From the NCBI RefSeq assembly GCF_014695395.1, contig NZ_JACJOF010000010.1, forward strand, positions 213,336 through 277,335: a DNA stretch of 64,000 nucleotides. Reading direction: 5' to 3'. The stretch is from Nodosilinea sp. FACHB-131. GTDB lineage: Bacteria; Cyanobacteriota; Cyanobacteriia; Phormidesmidales; Phormidesmidaceae. Numbering within the stretch: the first letter of the stretch is position 1; every line of letters starts with the position of its first letter. The notes below the pieces were generated by a model. It saw nothing but the letters and a program-made list of their open reading frames with translations, was not told the origin of the DNA and made no database searches. Made by a program: the position numbers and the translations under genes. Below are positions 43,501-51,533 of this stretch, in pieces.

Positions 43501-43813
43501 GCAGCAACTCTGGCCAGTTCAACACAACGACAACGGCATCAATTTTCCCCGCTAGCCCGTTGGCTTCAGTTCTAGGAATAACGGTTTTGCCTAGCACAAC
43601 CCCCCACTGCGCCACTCCCCGTACCCCCCCCAGCTGAATGGGTTGATGGAGAGCAGCTGAAATCGCTTGTTCTGCTTGGGAGTGCAGGGCTTTAAGCAGC
43701 AGTCCGCCACCCAAGACGACGCCGGCCAACGTCCAGGGCAGCCATGCCCTGGCCACCGGTTTAAACCACGCTGTCAGCCTGGGGTGAGAAAATTTTTGAC
43801 GGACAAGAGCCAT
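40517..43813 (-). CDS. Large protein: TamB/AsmA-like N-terminal half, uncharacterised C-terminal half
   Basis: This 1098-residue protein has one N-terminal TM helix (LPWTLAGVVLGGGLLLKAL). Residues ~45-400 look like the TamB/AsmA/Tic236 lipid-transfer bridge: HQPIQLGGVRGVAQWGVVLG, VVVVLNWPELLHRGKLQVAV, then repeated beta-strands (ALDLQGTIAVRDGQGGLG, LNLGAMALTAAGSLDLKTGY). After residue ~480 it becomes a long, largely alpha-helical region with no family I recognise (FFWFLQTNPYVTAIAADLAK ... LLLLELLAGADQGSGGDRIV). It lacks the DUF490 C-terminal TamB domain. It is probably periplasmic and membrane-anchored. Function unknown. Confidence 0.65.
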   Translation of the reverse strand: MALVRQKFSHPRLTAWFKPVARAWLPWTLAGVVLGGGLLLKALHSQAEQAISAALHQPIQLGGVRGVAQWGVVLGKTVIPRTEANGLAGKIDAVVVVLNWPELLHRGKLQVAVTLVRPELSVMVPEPGAELNLPGGSGAASVAEQQATLDGLWVKDGKFTLYAPSADVADPRPAVTVHSVQAAVQLPSGPASRQVSFALEGLLDQGHWRTSGMVDLGRRSLQASLQTQDLPLSSLSLVLPPAVNIQAGLLSSDLRLTTPLPNAVVPPLAALDLQGTIAVRDGQGGLGQRSAPIRNLQSQLKFQGQRVTLSDTHLNLGAMALTAAGSLDLKTGYDLSAQVPPVAAEDLRAVVGDRLPLDPQPWQWQASLTGSFQEPVLEVQPDPTLLPPGHLPLDLGMVAVALGMRSQELPTRDWIGPIEKATYSFKGNGAWFTLSDGTVVPPLSEAAYQRASEGLDSGLRPALDRKFFWFLQTNPYVTAIAADLAKGRLLTYRQGDRFNTDRFFLEYFMPVYVESSRAAGLDPGESLWMLDHSLRTLHDPLLRHPDARPITAGAGIVGSFWAGEQLLSMQQLLTRPLLAEPGRTGQLTRLALLRQLNASTSLESRQLSSSPELMSKIPNVTFGAEEGAIALALGMMRFEGEGLYPESLRSLAASIEQNELDKHALRTTITSRIQGLATENRATLSFALLRFSDRDWAQVGMGKHLFPGGAAHLTGGNTLSVMVSRQEKAGYSLEAAYQNSRLLLLELLAGADQGSGGDRIVFALLKDHAFSPRFWQILAQKEPLLTAQLGAIAADISTYQQLAQQGATLHETFYATLVTTDQDIGVSATLKQAVGFQAHLARLLDQAFAPADPADPRYRAFRRSLAMYLREAPDISVYGGTEAALRAYGQETLNVQELIAVDMADAPRIRAMARLYHEALASGLITEWDGAGLQRILLTGALLAAGVDRPDLPPALQSVGFPSAQFRRDLLFVVGVEGIQVEATRLGIQAHDHRVDFQPVARPGYRAPALNGADAASCPTEPYVAAIALGSATAFVWDAEAQRVVLRRGRTRCPLPEGWTALFFPALLESVPIEHSEAGRDRLQNSLQTAKRLEAGIF

Positions 43814-43851
43814 GTAGCCAACGCCAGGCAGAACTGCGCAGAACCCTTCAC

Positions 43852-44652
43852 CTATTTGCTGTAGAAGGTCTCCAGGCTGGTGCGATCGCCCACAAACCGC
43901 CAGTGCCAGGGCTCAAAGGCCACTCCCTGAAAATTGTCGGGAGGAAAGGACAGCTCGTAGCCGTAGCGCACAGCGTTGGTTTCCATCCACTGGTAGGCCC
44001 GGGTATCGACAAAGTCTGTGTTGAGGTTGGTGCCCGCCCGATTGCCGTCGCCGATGTCGATGGCGTAGCCCGTGTGGTGCTCGCTATAGCCCGGCGGCGC
44101 ACTGACCTCAGCGCGGGTTTGGGCATCTTGGCCGCGATCGGCCTTGAGGTTAAAGAAAATTTTCTCCTGCTCCGCCTGGGAACGAAAGCCCGACAGCGGC
44201 ACCAGTCTCACCCCTTCGCGACTGGCGGCCTGGGCCATGGCCTCGTACTGGCTGGCCGCAGCGGAGCGCAGGCGAATATCGGCGTTGGCATTTAGCGTGA
44301 CCAGCTCCTCGTCAGGGGCCTCATCGTAGGCGCGGTGATTGAGCAGTGTGCGGCTGGAGGGGGCCAGCTGCACGGCAACGTCGCGATCGCTGGTAGCCGG
44401 CTCGGCGCCCTCGGGTTCAACGGCGGAGCGGTTGACCATGGTTTCAAAGGGCTGAGCAAACTCGACGGCAGAAAACCCGTTGGTCTGGTACCAGGCCACC
44501 AGCCCGCCCGCCGCTAAGGCCAGTATGGCCAGACCTAGAAAGCGTCGCAGGGAACGCGTGCGCCGCAGCCAGGCGGGCTGCTCTGCACCCGTTGAATGGA
44601 GGGGAACATCACGGGCCGCTTGGGGAATATCGTCGATAGGAGGCATGGGCAT
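43852..44652 (-). CDS. M15-family D-alanyl-D-alanine carboxypeptidase (VanY-like)
   Basis: This 266-residue protein has an N-terminal anchor (RFLGLAILALAAGGLVAWY) and a C-terminal VanY/M15B zinc peptidase domain. Visible: VRLVPLSGFRSQAEQEKIFF, SEHHTGYAIDIGDGN (first His/Asp zinc ligands) and FEPWHWRFVGD (catalytic Glu and third ligand). It is expected to trim the terminal D-Ala of peptidoglycan stem peptides in the periplasm. ATG at 44652. It lies 38 nt upstream of the large TamB-like gene on the same strand and may be co-transcribed. Confidence 0.9.
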   Translation of the reverse strand: MPMPPIDDIPQAARDVPLHSTGAEQPAWLRRTRSLRRFLGLAILALAAGGLVAWYQTNGFSAVEFAQPFETMVNRSAVEPEGAEPATSDRDVAVQLAPSSRTLLNHRAYDEAPDEELVTLNANADIRLRSAAASQYEAMAQAASREGVRLVPLSGFRSQAEQEKIFFNLKADRGQDAQTRAEVSAPPGYSEHHTGYAIDIGDGNRAGTNLNTDFVDTRAYQWMETNAVRYGYELSFPPDNFQGVAFEPWHWRFVGDRTSLETFYSK

Positions 44653-44800
44653 TCGCTTCCGGCAAAGCTCTACCCATTATGGCCCTTGGCGGCAATGCGG
44701 TTACAACTTCTCGTCTGGGGCAACACCAAAATCTGGCCTCGCCTGTCACAATCTCAGTGCAGAGTATGGGAGGGCTGTTTTGCCACCACTTGAGGTATTG

Positions 44801-45772
44801 ATGCACCTCTATGGGCCGATCGGGGCAGGAATCTGCGCCGGCATCGCCTTAGGAACCGTGCTCTATCGCGTTGCCCCCCACCGAGACTTGCCTCAGGGAC
44901 TGTATCAGCAGGTGCCCCTGCGCCTGGGGCGGTTTCTGTTTTGGCTGGGCATTCCCCTCAGCATTGTGGGGTTTATGCGCCGCGCCGATCTGTCGGGCAA
45001 CCTCTATCTAGCTCCGGTGGTGGCCTGGGCTGCCATTTTGCTGGGGCTGCTGTGCAGCCGCCTGTGGATTCGCGCTGACCAGAAGCCCTGGGCGCGGCCT
45101 ACCCAGGGCAGCTTTTCCCTGGCGGCCATGCTGGGCAACACCGGCTACATTGGCTATCCTGTGGTGCTGCTGCTGCCCCAACTAGGGGTAGGTGTATTTG
45201 GCTGGGCGCTGTTCTACGATGCCCTGGGCACCCTGTTGGGCTCCTACGGGCTAGGAGCGATTTTGGCCTCAGAGATGGGGGGTCAGCGGCTTAACCCGGC
45301 TCAGTCCTGGCAGCGGCAATGGTCAACCCGGCTACGGGCCATCGTGCAAAATCCAATTATTTTGGCCTTTTGTTTGGGCTTGGGGCTAAAGGCGATCGCC
45401 CTGCCCGCCTGGCTCGACCTGGGCCTCTATCGGTTTGCCTGGGCTATTGTGGTGCTGTCGCTCATGCTGATGGGTCTGCGCATTCAGCAGCTCAGCTCGT
45501 GGCAGCCCCTGCATCGGGCCACCATCGCCGTGGCGATTAAGATGCTGGTGCTGCCCCTGGCAGTGGGGTTGGGCCTCACCGCCTTAGGCATAGACGGCCC
45601 GCCTCGACTGGTGATGATTTTGCAAGCGGGTATGCCCTGCGCCTTTTCTAACCTAGTGCTAGCTGAGGCCTACGACCTCGATCGCGATCTGTCGGTCACC
45701 TGCGTGGGGCTCAGTTCGGCCAGTTTGCTGTTTACCCTGCCCCTCTGGCTATGGGCATTTTCTGGGGAGTGA
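44801..45772 (+). CDS. AEC-family transporter
   Basis: This 323-residue membrane protein has about ten hydrophobic segments. It matches the auxin-efflux-carrier (AEC) family: FWLGIPLSIVGFMRRADLS, FSLAAMLGNTGYIGYPVVLL (typical NTGYIGYP motif) and LQAGMPCAFSNLVLAEAYD. Substrate unknown. ATG 44801 is chosen because GAGG lies 5-8 nt upstream and the upstream extension overlaps the divergent peptidase gene. The next gene begins 6 nt after its stop. Confidence 0.88.
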   Translation: MHLYGPIGAGICAGIALGTVLYRVAPHRDLPQGLYQQVPLRLGRFLFWLGIPLSIVGFMRRADLSGNLYLAPVVAWAAILLGLLCSRLWIRADQKPWARPTQGSFSLAAMLGNTGYIGYPVVLLLPQLGVGVFGWALFYDALGTLLGSYGLGAILASEMGGQRLNPAQSWQRQWSTRLRAIVQNPIILAFCLGLGLKAIALPAWLDLGLYRFAWAIVVLSLMLMGLRIQQLSSWQPLHRATIAVAIKMLVLPLAVGLGLTALGIDGPPRLVMILQAGMPCAFSNLVLAEAYDLDRDLSVTCVGLSSASLLFTLPLWLWAFSGE

Positions 45773-45778
45773 CGACCA

Positions 45779-46327
45779 ATGAGCACCCGAGGAACCGTAA
45801 CTCTGCACCGCAGCCGCCGGCTGCTGCTAGCCGGTCTGCTAGCCCTAGGAGGACTCGCCCCCCTCGCCCCAGGTCTAGCGCAACCGGTTTCGCCTGTCCG
45901 GCAGAGCGACACGACTGCTCTGCTGCGCCCCGAAGACAGAGGCCCGTTGGTCAATCAGCTCCAGACGGAGCTGGCGGATTTAGGGCTGTTTGCCGGAGTG
46001 GTGGATGGCCACTACGGTGCCGATACCGCCGAGGCGGTGCGATCGCTCCAAGCGCAGCAAGGCCTAGTGGTCGATGGCATCGTCGGCCCGCAAACCTGGC
46101 GCGCCCTAAAGACAGCACGACGAGCGGCTACCCTACCGCCGCCGCTCCTCACCGCCAATCTATTCACCTTTACCCCTCTGGTGGTGGCTCAACCGTCCCC
46201 ACCGCCCCCGGCCATTTGGCTTGCTTTGATGCCCCTAGTGCCCATCGCTGGCGGCGCGCTAACCTGCCTACACCGACGGCGGGGACGGCGGCAGCGGGTG
46301 ACGCTGCCGTTTAAGCCAAAACTTTAA
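45779..46327 (+). CDS. Peptidoglycan-binding (PGB_1) protein with C-terminal TM
   Basis: This 182-residue protein has a signal peptide (RSRRLLLAGLLALGGLAPLA ... GLAQ). One PG_binding_1 domain (PLVNQLQTELADLGLFAGVV, then DGHYGADTAEAVRSLQAQQG, DGIVGPQTWRAL; residues ~54-112) and a C-terminal hydrophobic helix (IWLALMPLVPIAGGALTCL) followed by an Arg-rich tail complete it. Probably membrane-anchored at the cell wall. It starts 6 nt after the AEC gene and is very likely in its operon. Confidence 0.85.
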   Translation: MSTRGTVTLHRSRRLLLAGLLALGGLAPLAPGLAQPVSPVRQSDTTALLRPEDRGPLVNQLQTELADLGLFAGVVDGHYGADTAEAVRSLQAQQGLVVDGIVGPQTWRALKTARRAATLPPPLLTANLFTFTPLVVAQPSPPPPAIWLALMPLVPIAGGALTCLHRRRGRRQRVTLPFKPKL

Positions 46328-46590
46328 GAATCTGTAACCGCCAAACCTCGGCAATCTAAAGAAAAGCTACAAATACAACCCGTGATCCCGGCTTCAGAGG
46401 TCACCATAGTAAAAGATTGCTGCAAACCGAATCGCAGCGCTGAGGGATCTTCCCCAGCAGCCAGATTTTTGATCTTTCAGGCCGGAACTTATCAGCCGGT
46501 TTATGGGTTCAGACAGGGGCCTGCCCGTGGCGAGCAGGTCTCTGTGATGCGCGGTTGTAGCCCTCACCCTATTGTTTCCTGGAGAGTCCT

Positions 46591-46989
46591 ATGCTGACCG
46601 TGGCCGACATCATGACCCCTAACGTCACCACTATCGCCAGCGGTGCCACCGTCGCCGATGCTATTAACCTAATGCAGCAACGACAGATTCGAGCGCTCTT
46701 AGTTGAGCATCGCAGCCAAGACATGCCCTTTGGCATGGTGACCGAGCGCGATATTGTCTATACCGTGGTGGCCCGAGGCCACAACCCTGAAAAGGTGCTG
46801 GTCCAAGACATTATGCGGCAGCCCTGCATTTCTTTGGCCCCTGACCTCACCCTTCAAGAAGCTTCCCAGGTGTTGTCGGACACCAGCGTGCAACGCGCCC
46901 CCGTGGTTCAAGATGGGCGTTTGCTAGGGGTGATCTCGGTGACGGATATTTTTATGCGGGGCATGTCGGTGCCAGCGTTGAGGCGGTAG
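46591..46989 (+). CDS. CBS-domain pair protein
   Basis: This 132-residue protein consists of two CBS motifs: MTPNVTTIASGATVADAINL ... FGMVTERDIVYTVVA and IMRQPCISLAPDLTLQEASQ ... LLGVISVTDIFMRG. It probably binds an adenine nucleotide and regulates a partner. No partner is adjacent. CTGGAGAG lies 6 nt upstream of the ATG. The 263-nt spacer before it has a few short inverted repeats but no assigned RNA. Confidence 0.88.
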   Translation: MLTVADIMTPNVTTIASGATVADAINLMQQRQIRALLVEHRSQDMPFGMVTERDIVYTVVARGHNPEKVLVQDIMRQPCISLAPDLTLQEASQVLSDTSVQRAPVVQDGRLLGVISVTDIFMRGMSVPALRR

Positions 46990-47128
46990 GGGAATGGGGA
47001 AGATAAGGAGGATAGGGAAGATGAGGGGATGGGGAAGATAAGGAAGAGATTGGTTGAATAGGCCCTTGGCTCTTCTCACTCTCCTTACCGTCCTCATCTC
47101 CTCACGCCCCACTCTCCTCACCCGTGCC
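46990..47128. repeat. Purine/pyrimidine inverted repeat between convergent genes
   Basis: A G/A-rich arm (GGGGAAGATAAGGAGGATAG ...) of about 65 nt is followed after about 20 nt by a C/T-rich arm (CTCTTCTCACTCTCCTTACC ... CTCATCTCCTCACG). The two can form a long, imperfect hairpin. It lies between the CBS gene and malQ, which converge. Confidence 0.7.
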
Positions 47129-47133
47129 TAGCG

Positions 47134-48645
47134 CTAATCCGTCGAGGCAGTGGCCCGATTAGATAGTTCGGTGAGCGATCGCAGGCGATCGCTCACCTCA
47201 TCTGTGAGAACCTTGGCCTCGTAGCGCCAGCCCCAGTTGCCATCAGACAGGCCGGGGGTGTTCATACGGCAGTCGCTACCGTAGCCCAGCACATCTTGCA
47301 GGGGAATAATTGCCTGGTTCGAGACCGACAGCAGCGCCAGGCGAATCAGCGACCAGTGAATGCCCTCGGGGCTGATGCAGCCGAGGTACTGCTGGAGGCG
47401 ATCGCGTTCGTGGTCGGGCATTTTTTCAAACCAACCAACCGTGGTGTCGTTGTCGTGGGTGCCGGTGTAGACCACGCTGTTCTCGACATAGTTGAAGGGC
47501 AGGTAGGGGTTATCGCTGCCGCCGCCAAAGGCGAAGTGCAGAATTTTCATGCCCGGAAACTCAAACTCGTCCCGCAGGGCCTCGACCTCTGGGGTAATCA
47601 TCCCCAAATCCTCAGCCATGACGGGTAGTTTGCCAAAGGTTTGGCGCACGGCTTCAAACAGCTCCGTACCTAGGGCCTCGACCCATTCGCCATTTATGGC
47701 AGTGGTTTCGCCGGCGGGCACGCTCCAGAAAGCCTGCAACCCCCGGAAGTGGTCAACCCGAATAATATCGACGTAGCCCAGCAGCGCGTTGATGCGTTGA
47801 ATCCACCAGTTAAAGCCGGTTTTTTTCAGCGCCTCCCAGTTGTAGGTGGGGTTGCCCCAGAGCTGGCCAGTCTCGCTGAAATAGTCGGGCGGCACCCCAG
47901 CCATCTGGGCCGGAGCCAGGGTTTCTTCGTCGAGCATGAAGTTTTCGGGATAGGCCCACACGTCGACGCTGTCGTGGGCCACGTAGATGGGAATGTCGCC
48001 AATGATTTGAATCTGGCGATCGCGGGCATACTGCCGCAATGCCTGCCACTGGCGATGAAACTCAAACTGCAAAAACTTGTGGGAAAAAATATCGTCGGCT
48101 AATTTTTCCCGCCAGGCCGCCATCGCCTCGGGTTCGCGCCGGGCAATGTCGCTGGGCCATTCTGTCCAGCTCGCGCCGCCGTGGGCGTTTTTAACCGCCA
48201 TAAAAAAGGCAAACTCGTCTACCCAGAAGTGGCACTCTTCGCTGAACTGAGCCAGGGCAGCTCGGTCTTCATCGGAAGCCACCTCATTAAATCGGCTGGC
48301 CGCCCGTTTCAACAGCTCCGTCTTGATCGGAATCACCCGGTCAAAGTCGATCTGGTGGGGAGAAAAGTGGTCTAATTCGTGCAGTTCGTCGGGGTGGAGT
48401 AGGGATCGGTTGCACAGCTCTTCGAGGCTGATCAGCATAGGGTTGCCCGCCATCGCCGAGTAGCAGAGATAGGGCGAGTTGCCGTGACCGGTCGGCCCCA
48501 GCGGCAGCACCTGCCAGAGATGTTGGCGAGTCGACGCCAAAAAATCTACAAATCGATAGGCTTCAGGCCCAAGGTCGCCAATGCCAAATCGACCGGGCAG
48601 CGACGTAGGATGCAGCAAAATGCCGCTGGCTCTGGGAAAGGGCAT
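47134..48645 (-). CDS. malQ: 4-alpha-glucanotransferase
   Basis: This 503-residue GH77 amylomaltase transfers alpha-1,4-glucan segments between maltodextrins in glycogen degradation. Visible: SGILLHPTSLPGRFGIGDLG, LWQVLPLGPTGHGNSPYLCY, the GDIPIYVAHDSVDVWAYP segment, IRVDHFRGLQAFW with the nucleophile Asp, MAEDLGMITPEVEAL, YTGTHDNDTTVGWF, and LGYGSDCRMNTPG. Length and motif order are normal. It is a single gene with ATG at 48645. Confidence 0.95.
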   Translation of the reverse strand: MPFPRASGILLHPTSLPGRFGIGDLGPEAYRFVDFLASTRQHLWQVLPLGPTGHGNSPYLCYSAMAGNPMLISLEELCNRSLLHPDELHELDHFSPHQIDFDRVIPIKTELLKRAASRFNEVASDEDRAALAQFSEECHFWVDEFAFFMAVKNAHGGASWTEWPSDIARREPEAMAAWREKLADDIFSHKFLQFEFHRQWQALRQYARDRQIQIIGDIPIYVAHDSVDVWAYPENFMLDEETLAPAQMAGVPPDYFSETGQLWGNPTYNWEALKKTGFNWWIQRINALLGYVDIIRVDHFRGLQAFWSVPAGETTAINGEWVEALGTELFEAVRQTFGKLPVMAEDLGMITPEVEALRDEFEFPGMKILHFAFGGGSDNPYLPFNYVENSVVYTGTHDNDTTVGWFEKMPDHERDRLQQYLGCISPEGIHWSLIRLALLSVSNQAIIPLQDVLGYGSDCRMNTPGLSDGNWGWRYEAKVLTDEVSDRLRSLTELSNRATASTD

Positions 48646-48751
48646 AGTTAGCTCGGCTTAAATTTCAGTTGGACTCTAACATGGCCTACCAAGACGAGTC
48701 GGCTGTCCTAAGAGTTATTTTTGTTTCAGGAAATTTCCTACAAAGTCCCCT

Positions 48752-49195
48752 ATGACCACCTATCGCAACCCTACCCCCACAGTTGACATCATTATCGAGC
48801 TGCTGCACCATCCCCACCGCCCCATCGTGCTAATTGAGCGCCACCACGAGCCTCTGGGTTGGGCGCTGCCCGGCGGCTTTGTCGACTATGGCGAAAGCGT
48901 TGAAACCGCCGCCCGCCGCGAAGCCCAGGAAGAAACCGGCCTCACCATCACCCTGATCGAACAGCTCGCTGTCTACTCCGACCCCGATCGCGACCCCCGC
49001 CAGCACACCCTTAGCGTTGTGTTTCTGGCTACCGCCACTGCCGACCCCGTTGCTGGTGACGACGCCAAAACCGCTGCGATCGTCACCCCCTGGGAGGTGC
49101 CGCAAAATCTTTGCTTTGATCACGATCGCATTTTGCGAGATTATTGGCAGTACCGCTTTTACGGCCAGCGACCCCGCTTTGGCAGCGACCGATAG
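48752..49195 (+). CDS. NUDIX hydrolase
   Basis: This 147-residue protein has a complete Nudix box, GGFVDYGESVETAARREAQE followed by ETGL. This fits GX5EX7REUXEEXGU. The N-terminus (PTVDIIIELLHHPHRPIVLIER) and ALPGGFVDYGE suit an ADP-ribose or nucleotide-sugar pyrophosphatase, but substrate cannot be set. Divergent from malQ. The ATG at 48752 has only a weak upstream purine stretch. Confidence 0.88.
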   Translation: MTTYRNPTPTVDIIIELLHHPHRPIVLIERHHEPLGWALPGGFVDYGESVETAARREAQEETGLTITLIEQLAVYSDPDRDPRQHTLSVVFLATATADPVAGDDAKTAAIVTPWEVPQNLCFDHDRILRDYWQYRFYGQRPRFGSDR

Positions 49196-49196
49196 A

Positions 49197-49321
49197 AGTA
49201 GGGAGTGGATGGGTGGATGGGTGGATGGGTGGGGAGTACAGATACAGCCCTAACCCCCTACCCATCCACCCCCTACCCATCCACCCTCCTACCCATCCAC
49301 CCTCCTAACCCCCTACTCCCC
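49197..49321. repeat. Tandem GGATGGGT / ACCCATCC inverted repeat abutting ridA start
   Basis: The left arm has GGATGGGT tandem copies (49206-49230). The right arm has CCCATCCACC copies (49260-49310), ending in CTCCTAACCCCCTACTCCCC directly before the ATG at 49322. The arms can form a long hairpin with a ~30-nt loop. Confidence 0.75.
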
Positions 49322-49711
49322 ATGCAGCGCACCATCATCAACACCCCCGCCGCCCCTGCCCCCGTTGGTCCCTACAACCAGGCTGTGGCCGTGAGTGGGC
49401 AAATGCTCTTTGTCTCGGGCCAAATTGCTCTCGACCCGGCTACGGGGCAACTGGTGGGCGAGGGGGATGTGGTCGCTCAGACCGAGCAGGTAATCGCAAA
49501 TTTGAAAGCGATTTTGACCGCCGCTGGAGCCAGCTTTGACAACGTGGTGAAAACTTCGGTGTTTCTCAAAGACATGGGCGACTTTGGGGCCGTCAATGAG
49601 ATTTACGCTAAATATTTCGGCGGTGACCATGCCCCGGCGCGAGCCTGTGTTGAGGTGGCGCGCCTGCCCAAGGATGTCGATGTCGAGATTGATTGCATTG
49701 CGGTTCTGTAG
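49322..49711 (+). CDS. ridA: RidA family 2-iminobutanoate/2-iminopropanoate deaminase
   Basis: This 129-residue Rid protein hydrolyses reactive enamine/imine intermediates. Motifs: PAAPAPVGPYNQAVAVSGQ, LFVSGQIALDPATGQL, VKTSVFLKDMGDFGAVNEIY and HAPARACVEVARLPKDVDVE with the conserved Arg and Glu of the RidA active site. The start is ATG 49322 (the frame extends upstream only through the repeat). The immediate upstream sequence is pyrimidine-only, so no Shine-Dalgarno. Confidence 0.92.
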   Translation: MQRTIINTPAAPAPVGPYNQAVAVSGQMLFVSGQIALDPATGQLVGEGDVVAQTEQVIANLKAILTAAGASFDNVVKTSVFLKDMGDFGAVNEIYAKYFGGDHAPARACVEVARLPKDVDVEIDCIAVL

Positions 49712-49786
49712 CCCTACTCAGCGCTGCCTCGTACTTAATCAGTGCGTGGGATGCTAGAACTCTACTTGGAGTATTGAGCATCCCCC

Positions 49787-50749
49787 GTGAAAGTTGCCTT
49801 CATTATCGACCCCATCCACCGTCTCGATCCCGGCCACGACACCAGCGTTGCCCTCATGGAGGCGGCGCAGCAGCGCGGCCATGAGGTGTGGATTACAGCG
49901 GCTAATGCCCTCAGCGTAGTGGCGGGCAAAGCTCTGGCGCTCATGCAGCCGGTGAAGCTCACCCCCGTAGACTTGGTGGATGGGCTCTGGGCAGCGGCTA
50001 ACCCCTGGTTTGAGGTGGGCGCAGCGGTACAGCTGCCGCTGGAAGAGATGGATGCGGTGTTTATGCGCACCGACCCGCCCGTTACCGTGCCCTACCTCTA
50101 CGCCACCTACATTCTCGACTACATCGATCCGGCCAAAACCCGCGTGATTAATTCGCCTAAGGGTCTGCGGGCCGCCAATGAAAAGATGTATGCCCTGCAA
50201 TTTACTGAAGCGATTCCTGAAACCATTGTTAGCCAGAGCAAGGCGGTGATTCGCGAGACCGTGGAGCGGTGGGGTTCGGCAGTGCTCAAACCCTTGGGGG
50301 GCAAGGCTGGGGAGGGAATTTTGTTTTTGCAGGCGGGCGATCGCAACCTCAACTCTATGGTTGAAATCAGCACCCAGCAGGGCAAAGAGCCGGTGATGGT
50401 GCAGACCTACCTGCCCGCTGCCAAAGACGGCGACAAGCGAATCATTTTGCTCAACGGCGAACCCATCGGCGCGGTGAACCGCATCCCCACGGGCAGTGAG
50501 TTTCGCGGCAACATGGCGGTGGGGGGTCGGGTGGCTCAGGTAGACATCACCGATCGCGAACTCGACATCTGCCGCCAGCTCGCCCCTACCCTAATTCGCG
50601 ACGGCCTCTACTTTGTGGGCATTGATGTGATCGGCGGCTACCTCACCGAGGTCAATGTCACCAGCCCCACCGGCATTCGCGAAATCGATCGCCTTAATAA
50701 CGTGCGCCTGGGCGACCAGGTGATCGCCTGGGTCGAGCAGGGGTGGTAG
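49787..50749 (+). CDS. gshB: Glutathione synthetase
   Basis: This 320-residue ATP-grasp enzyme joins gamma-glutamylcysteine and glycine. Recognisable: MKVAFIIDPIHRLDPGHDTS, VFMRTDPPVTVPYLYATYIL, VINSPKGLRAANEKMYALQF, VLKPLGGKAGEGI, VMVQTYLPAAKDGDKRIILL, and YFVGIDVIGGYLTEVNVTSP with the Mg/ATP residues. Start is GTG at 49787 because the protein begins exactly there; no in-frame ATG lies nearby. The usual grxC neighbour is not seen. Confidence 0.94.
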   Translation: MKVAFIIDPIHRLDPGHDTSVALMEAAQQRGHEVWITAANALSVVAGKALALMQPVKLTPVDLVDGLWAAANPWFEVGAAVQLPLEEMDAVFMRTDPPVTVPYLYATYILDYIDPAKTRVINSPKGLRAANEKMYALQFTEAIPETIVSQSKAVIRETVERWGSAVLKPLGGKAGEGILFLQAGDRNLNSMVEISTQQGKEPVMVQTYLPAAKDGDKRIILLNGEPIGAVNRIPTGSEFRGNMAVGGRVAQVDITDRELDICRQLAPTLIRDGLYFVGIDVIGGYLTEVNVTSPTGIREIDRLNNVRLGDQVIAWVEQGW

Positions 50750-50758
50750 ACGACGGGC

Positions 50759-51115
50759 ATGGCCAGTTCAGATACATCACCCGAAGGCTTTGAATTTCCT
50801 TTAGAAAAAGCCGAATATCTGTTTAGTGCTGGGGCTAAGCCTGGCCTGGGTGGCGACAAACAGAGATTTTGGACTGTTGTGATGGGCTTTCGTTCACCAG
50901 CGGCAATTCGTGCAGCCATACTGTCGGTTGTCACCTTGGAGACGCTGGTTTACCAAAGCCAAAATGAATATGGCAAAATTTATCGAGCGTACCTATCACT
51001 CAATGGCCCTTCTGGTCTGGCCAGACGAGTGCGCACTGTTTGGATTGTCGAGTTTGATAGGACAGTAGCTCGATTTGTAACGGCGGTGCCCGATCGAGGC
51101 GGAGGCTTGCCATGA
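50759..51115 (+). CDS. DUF6883-type small protein (first gene of an overlapping pair)
   Basis: This 118-residue protein carries a domain seen as DUF6883: KAEYLFSAGAKPGLGGDKQR (start of the domain), then a C-terminal hydrophobic strand pattern RRVRTVWIVEFDRTVARFVT. Its stop overlaps the start of the next gene (ATGA). Function unknown. DUF6883 and DUF4926 genes often occur side by side, which makes a toxin-antitoxin-like relation possible, but that is not demonstrated. It begins 9 nt after gshB. Confidence 0.65.
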   Translation: MASSDTSPEGFEFPLEKAEYLFSAGAKPGLGGDKQRFWTVVMGFRSPAAIRAAILSVVTLETLVYQSQNEYGKIYRAYLSLNGPSGLARRVRTVWIVEFDRTVARFVTAVPDRGGGLP

Positions 51116-51516
51116 GTCAGTTCCAAATTTTTGATAGTGTCAAGACCGTAGACTTGGTGCCTCTGACTGAGGGTGGAGTTGCCCCAGAAGGTACAACGGG
51201 CGCAATTGTCGAAGTTTTTAATGAGGGTGAAGCGTTTTTAATTGAGCTATTTGGCCAATGGGTCAAGTACAACAATGAAGGTGATTTTGTTCCGTCTACT
51301 CAAGATGACCCCAATGCTTTTATGGAAACGCTTGGGGTTGAGAGGGTCTATCCTCACCAAATAACGTTGTTAGCGGCAGCGCGGGATGTAATGGGCGATC
51401 GCAGCTCTCTGCGGGTCCTGGCCGATGAGCTATCGGACGACCTGGTGGCTGAGGTGCTAGATTTTGCGGAGTTTTTGCAACAGCGACGACAACGGCAACT
51501 GCCGGCTGACGCTTAG
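51112..51516 (+). CDS. DUF4926-like plus DUF2281-like protein (second gene of the pair)
   Basis: This 134-residue protein has two parts. Residues ~8-58 (VDLVPLTEGGVAPEGTTGAI ... FNEGEAFLIELFGQW) match the DUF4926 beta-barrel, which resembles KOW-like folds. Residues ~95-130 (DRSSLRVLADELSDDLVAEV, LDFAEFLQQRRQRQ) resemble DUF2281, common in antitoxins. ATGA overlap with the upstream gene indicates translational coupling. Likely the antitoxin partner if the pair is a TA system (inference). Confidence 0.65.
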   Translation: MSQFQIFDSVKTVDLVPLTEGGVAPEGTTGAIVEVFNEGEAFLIELFGQWVKYNNEGDFVPSTQDDPNAFMETLGVERVYPHQITLLAAARDVMGDRSSLRVLADELSDDLVAEVLDFAEFLQQRRQRQLPADA

Positions 51517-51533
51517 GCTAACCGCCCCTTTGG

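Noticed and set aside
45751..46314. Overlapping plus-strand frame in the peptidoglycan-binding gene
   Set aside because: The alternative frame is low-complexity and lacks the PG-binding motif present in the frame starting at 45779.
46328..46590. Possible structured RNA before the CBS gene
   Set aside because: Several short inverted repeats exist but I recognise no riboswitch or known small RNA; not reported as an RNA feature.
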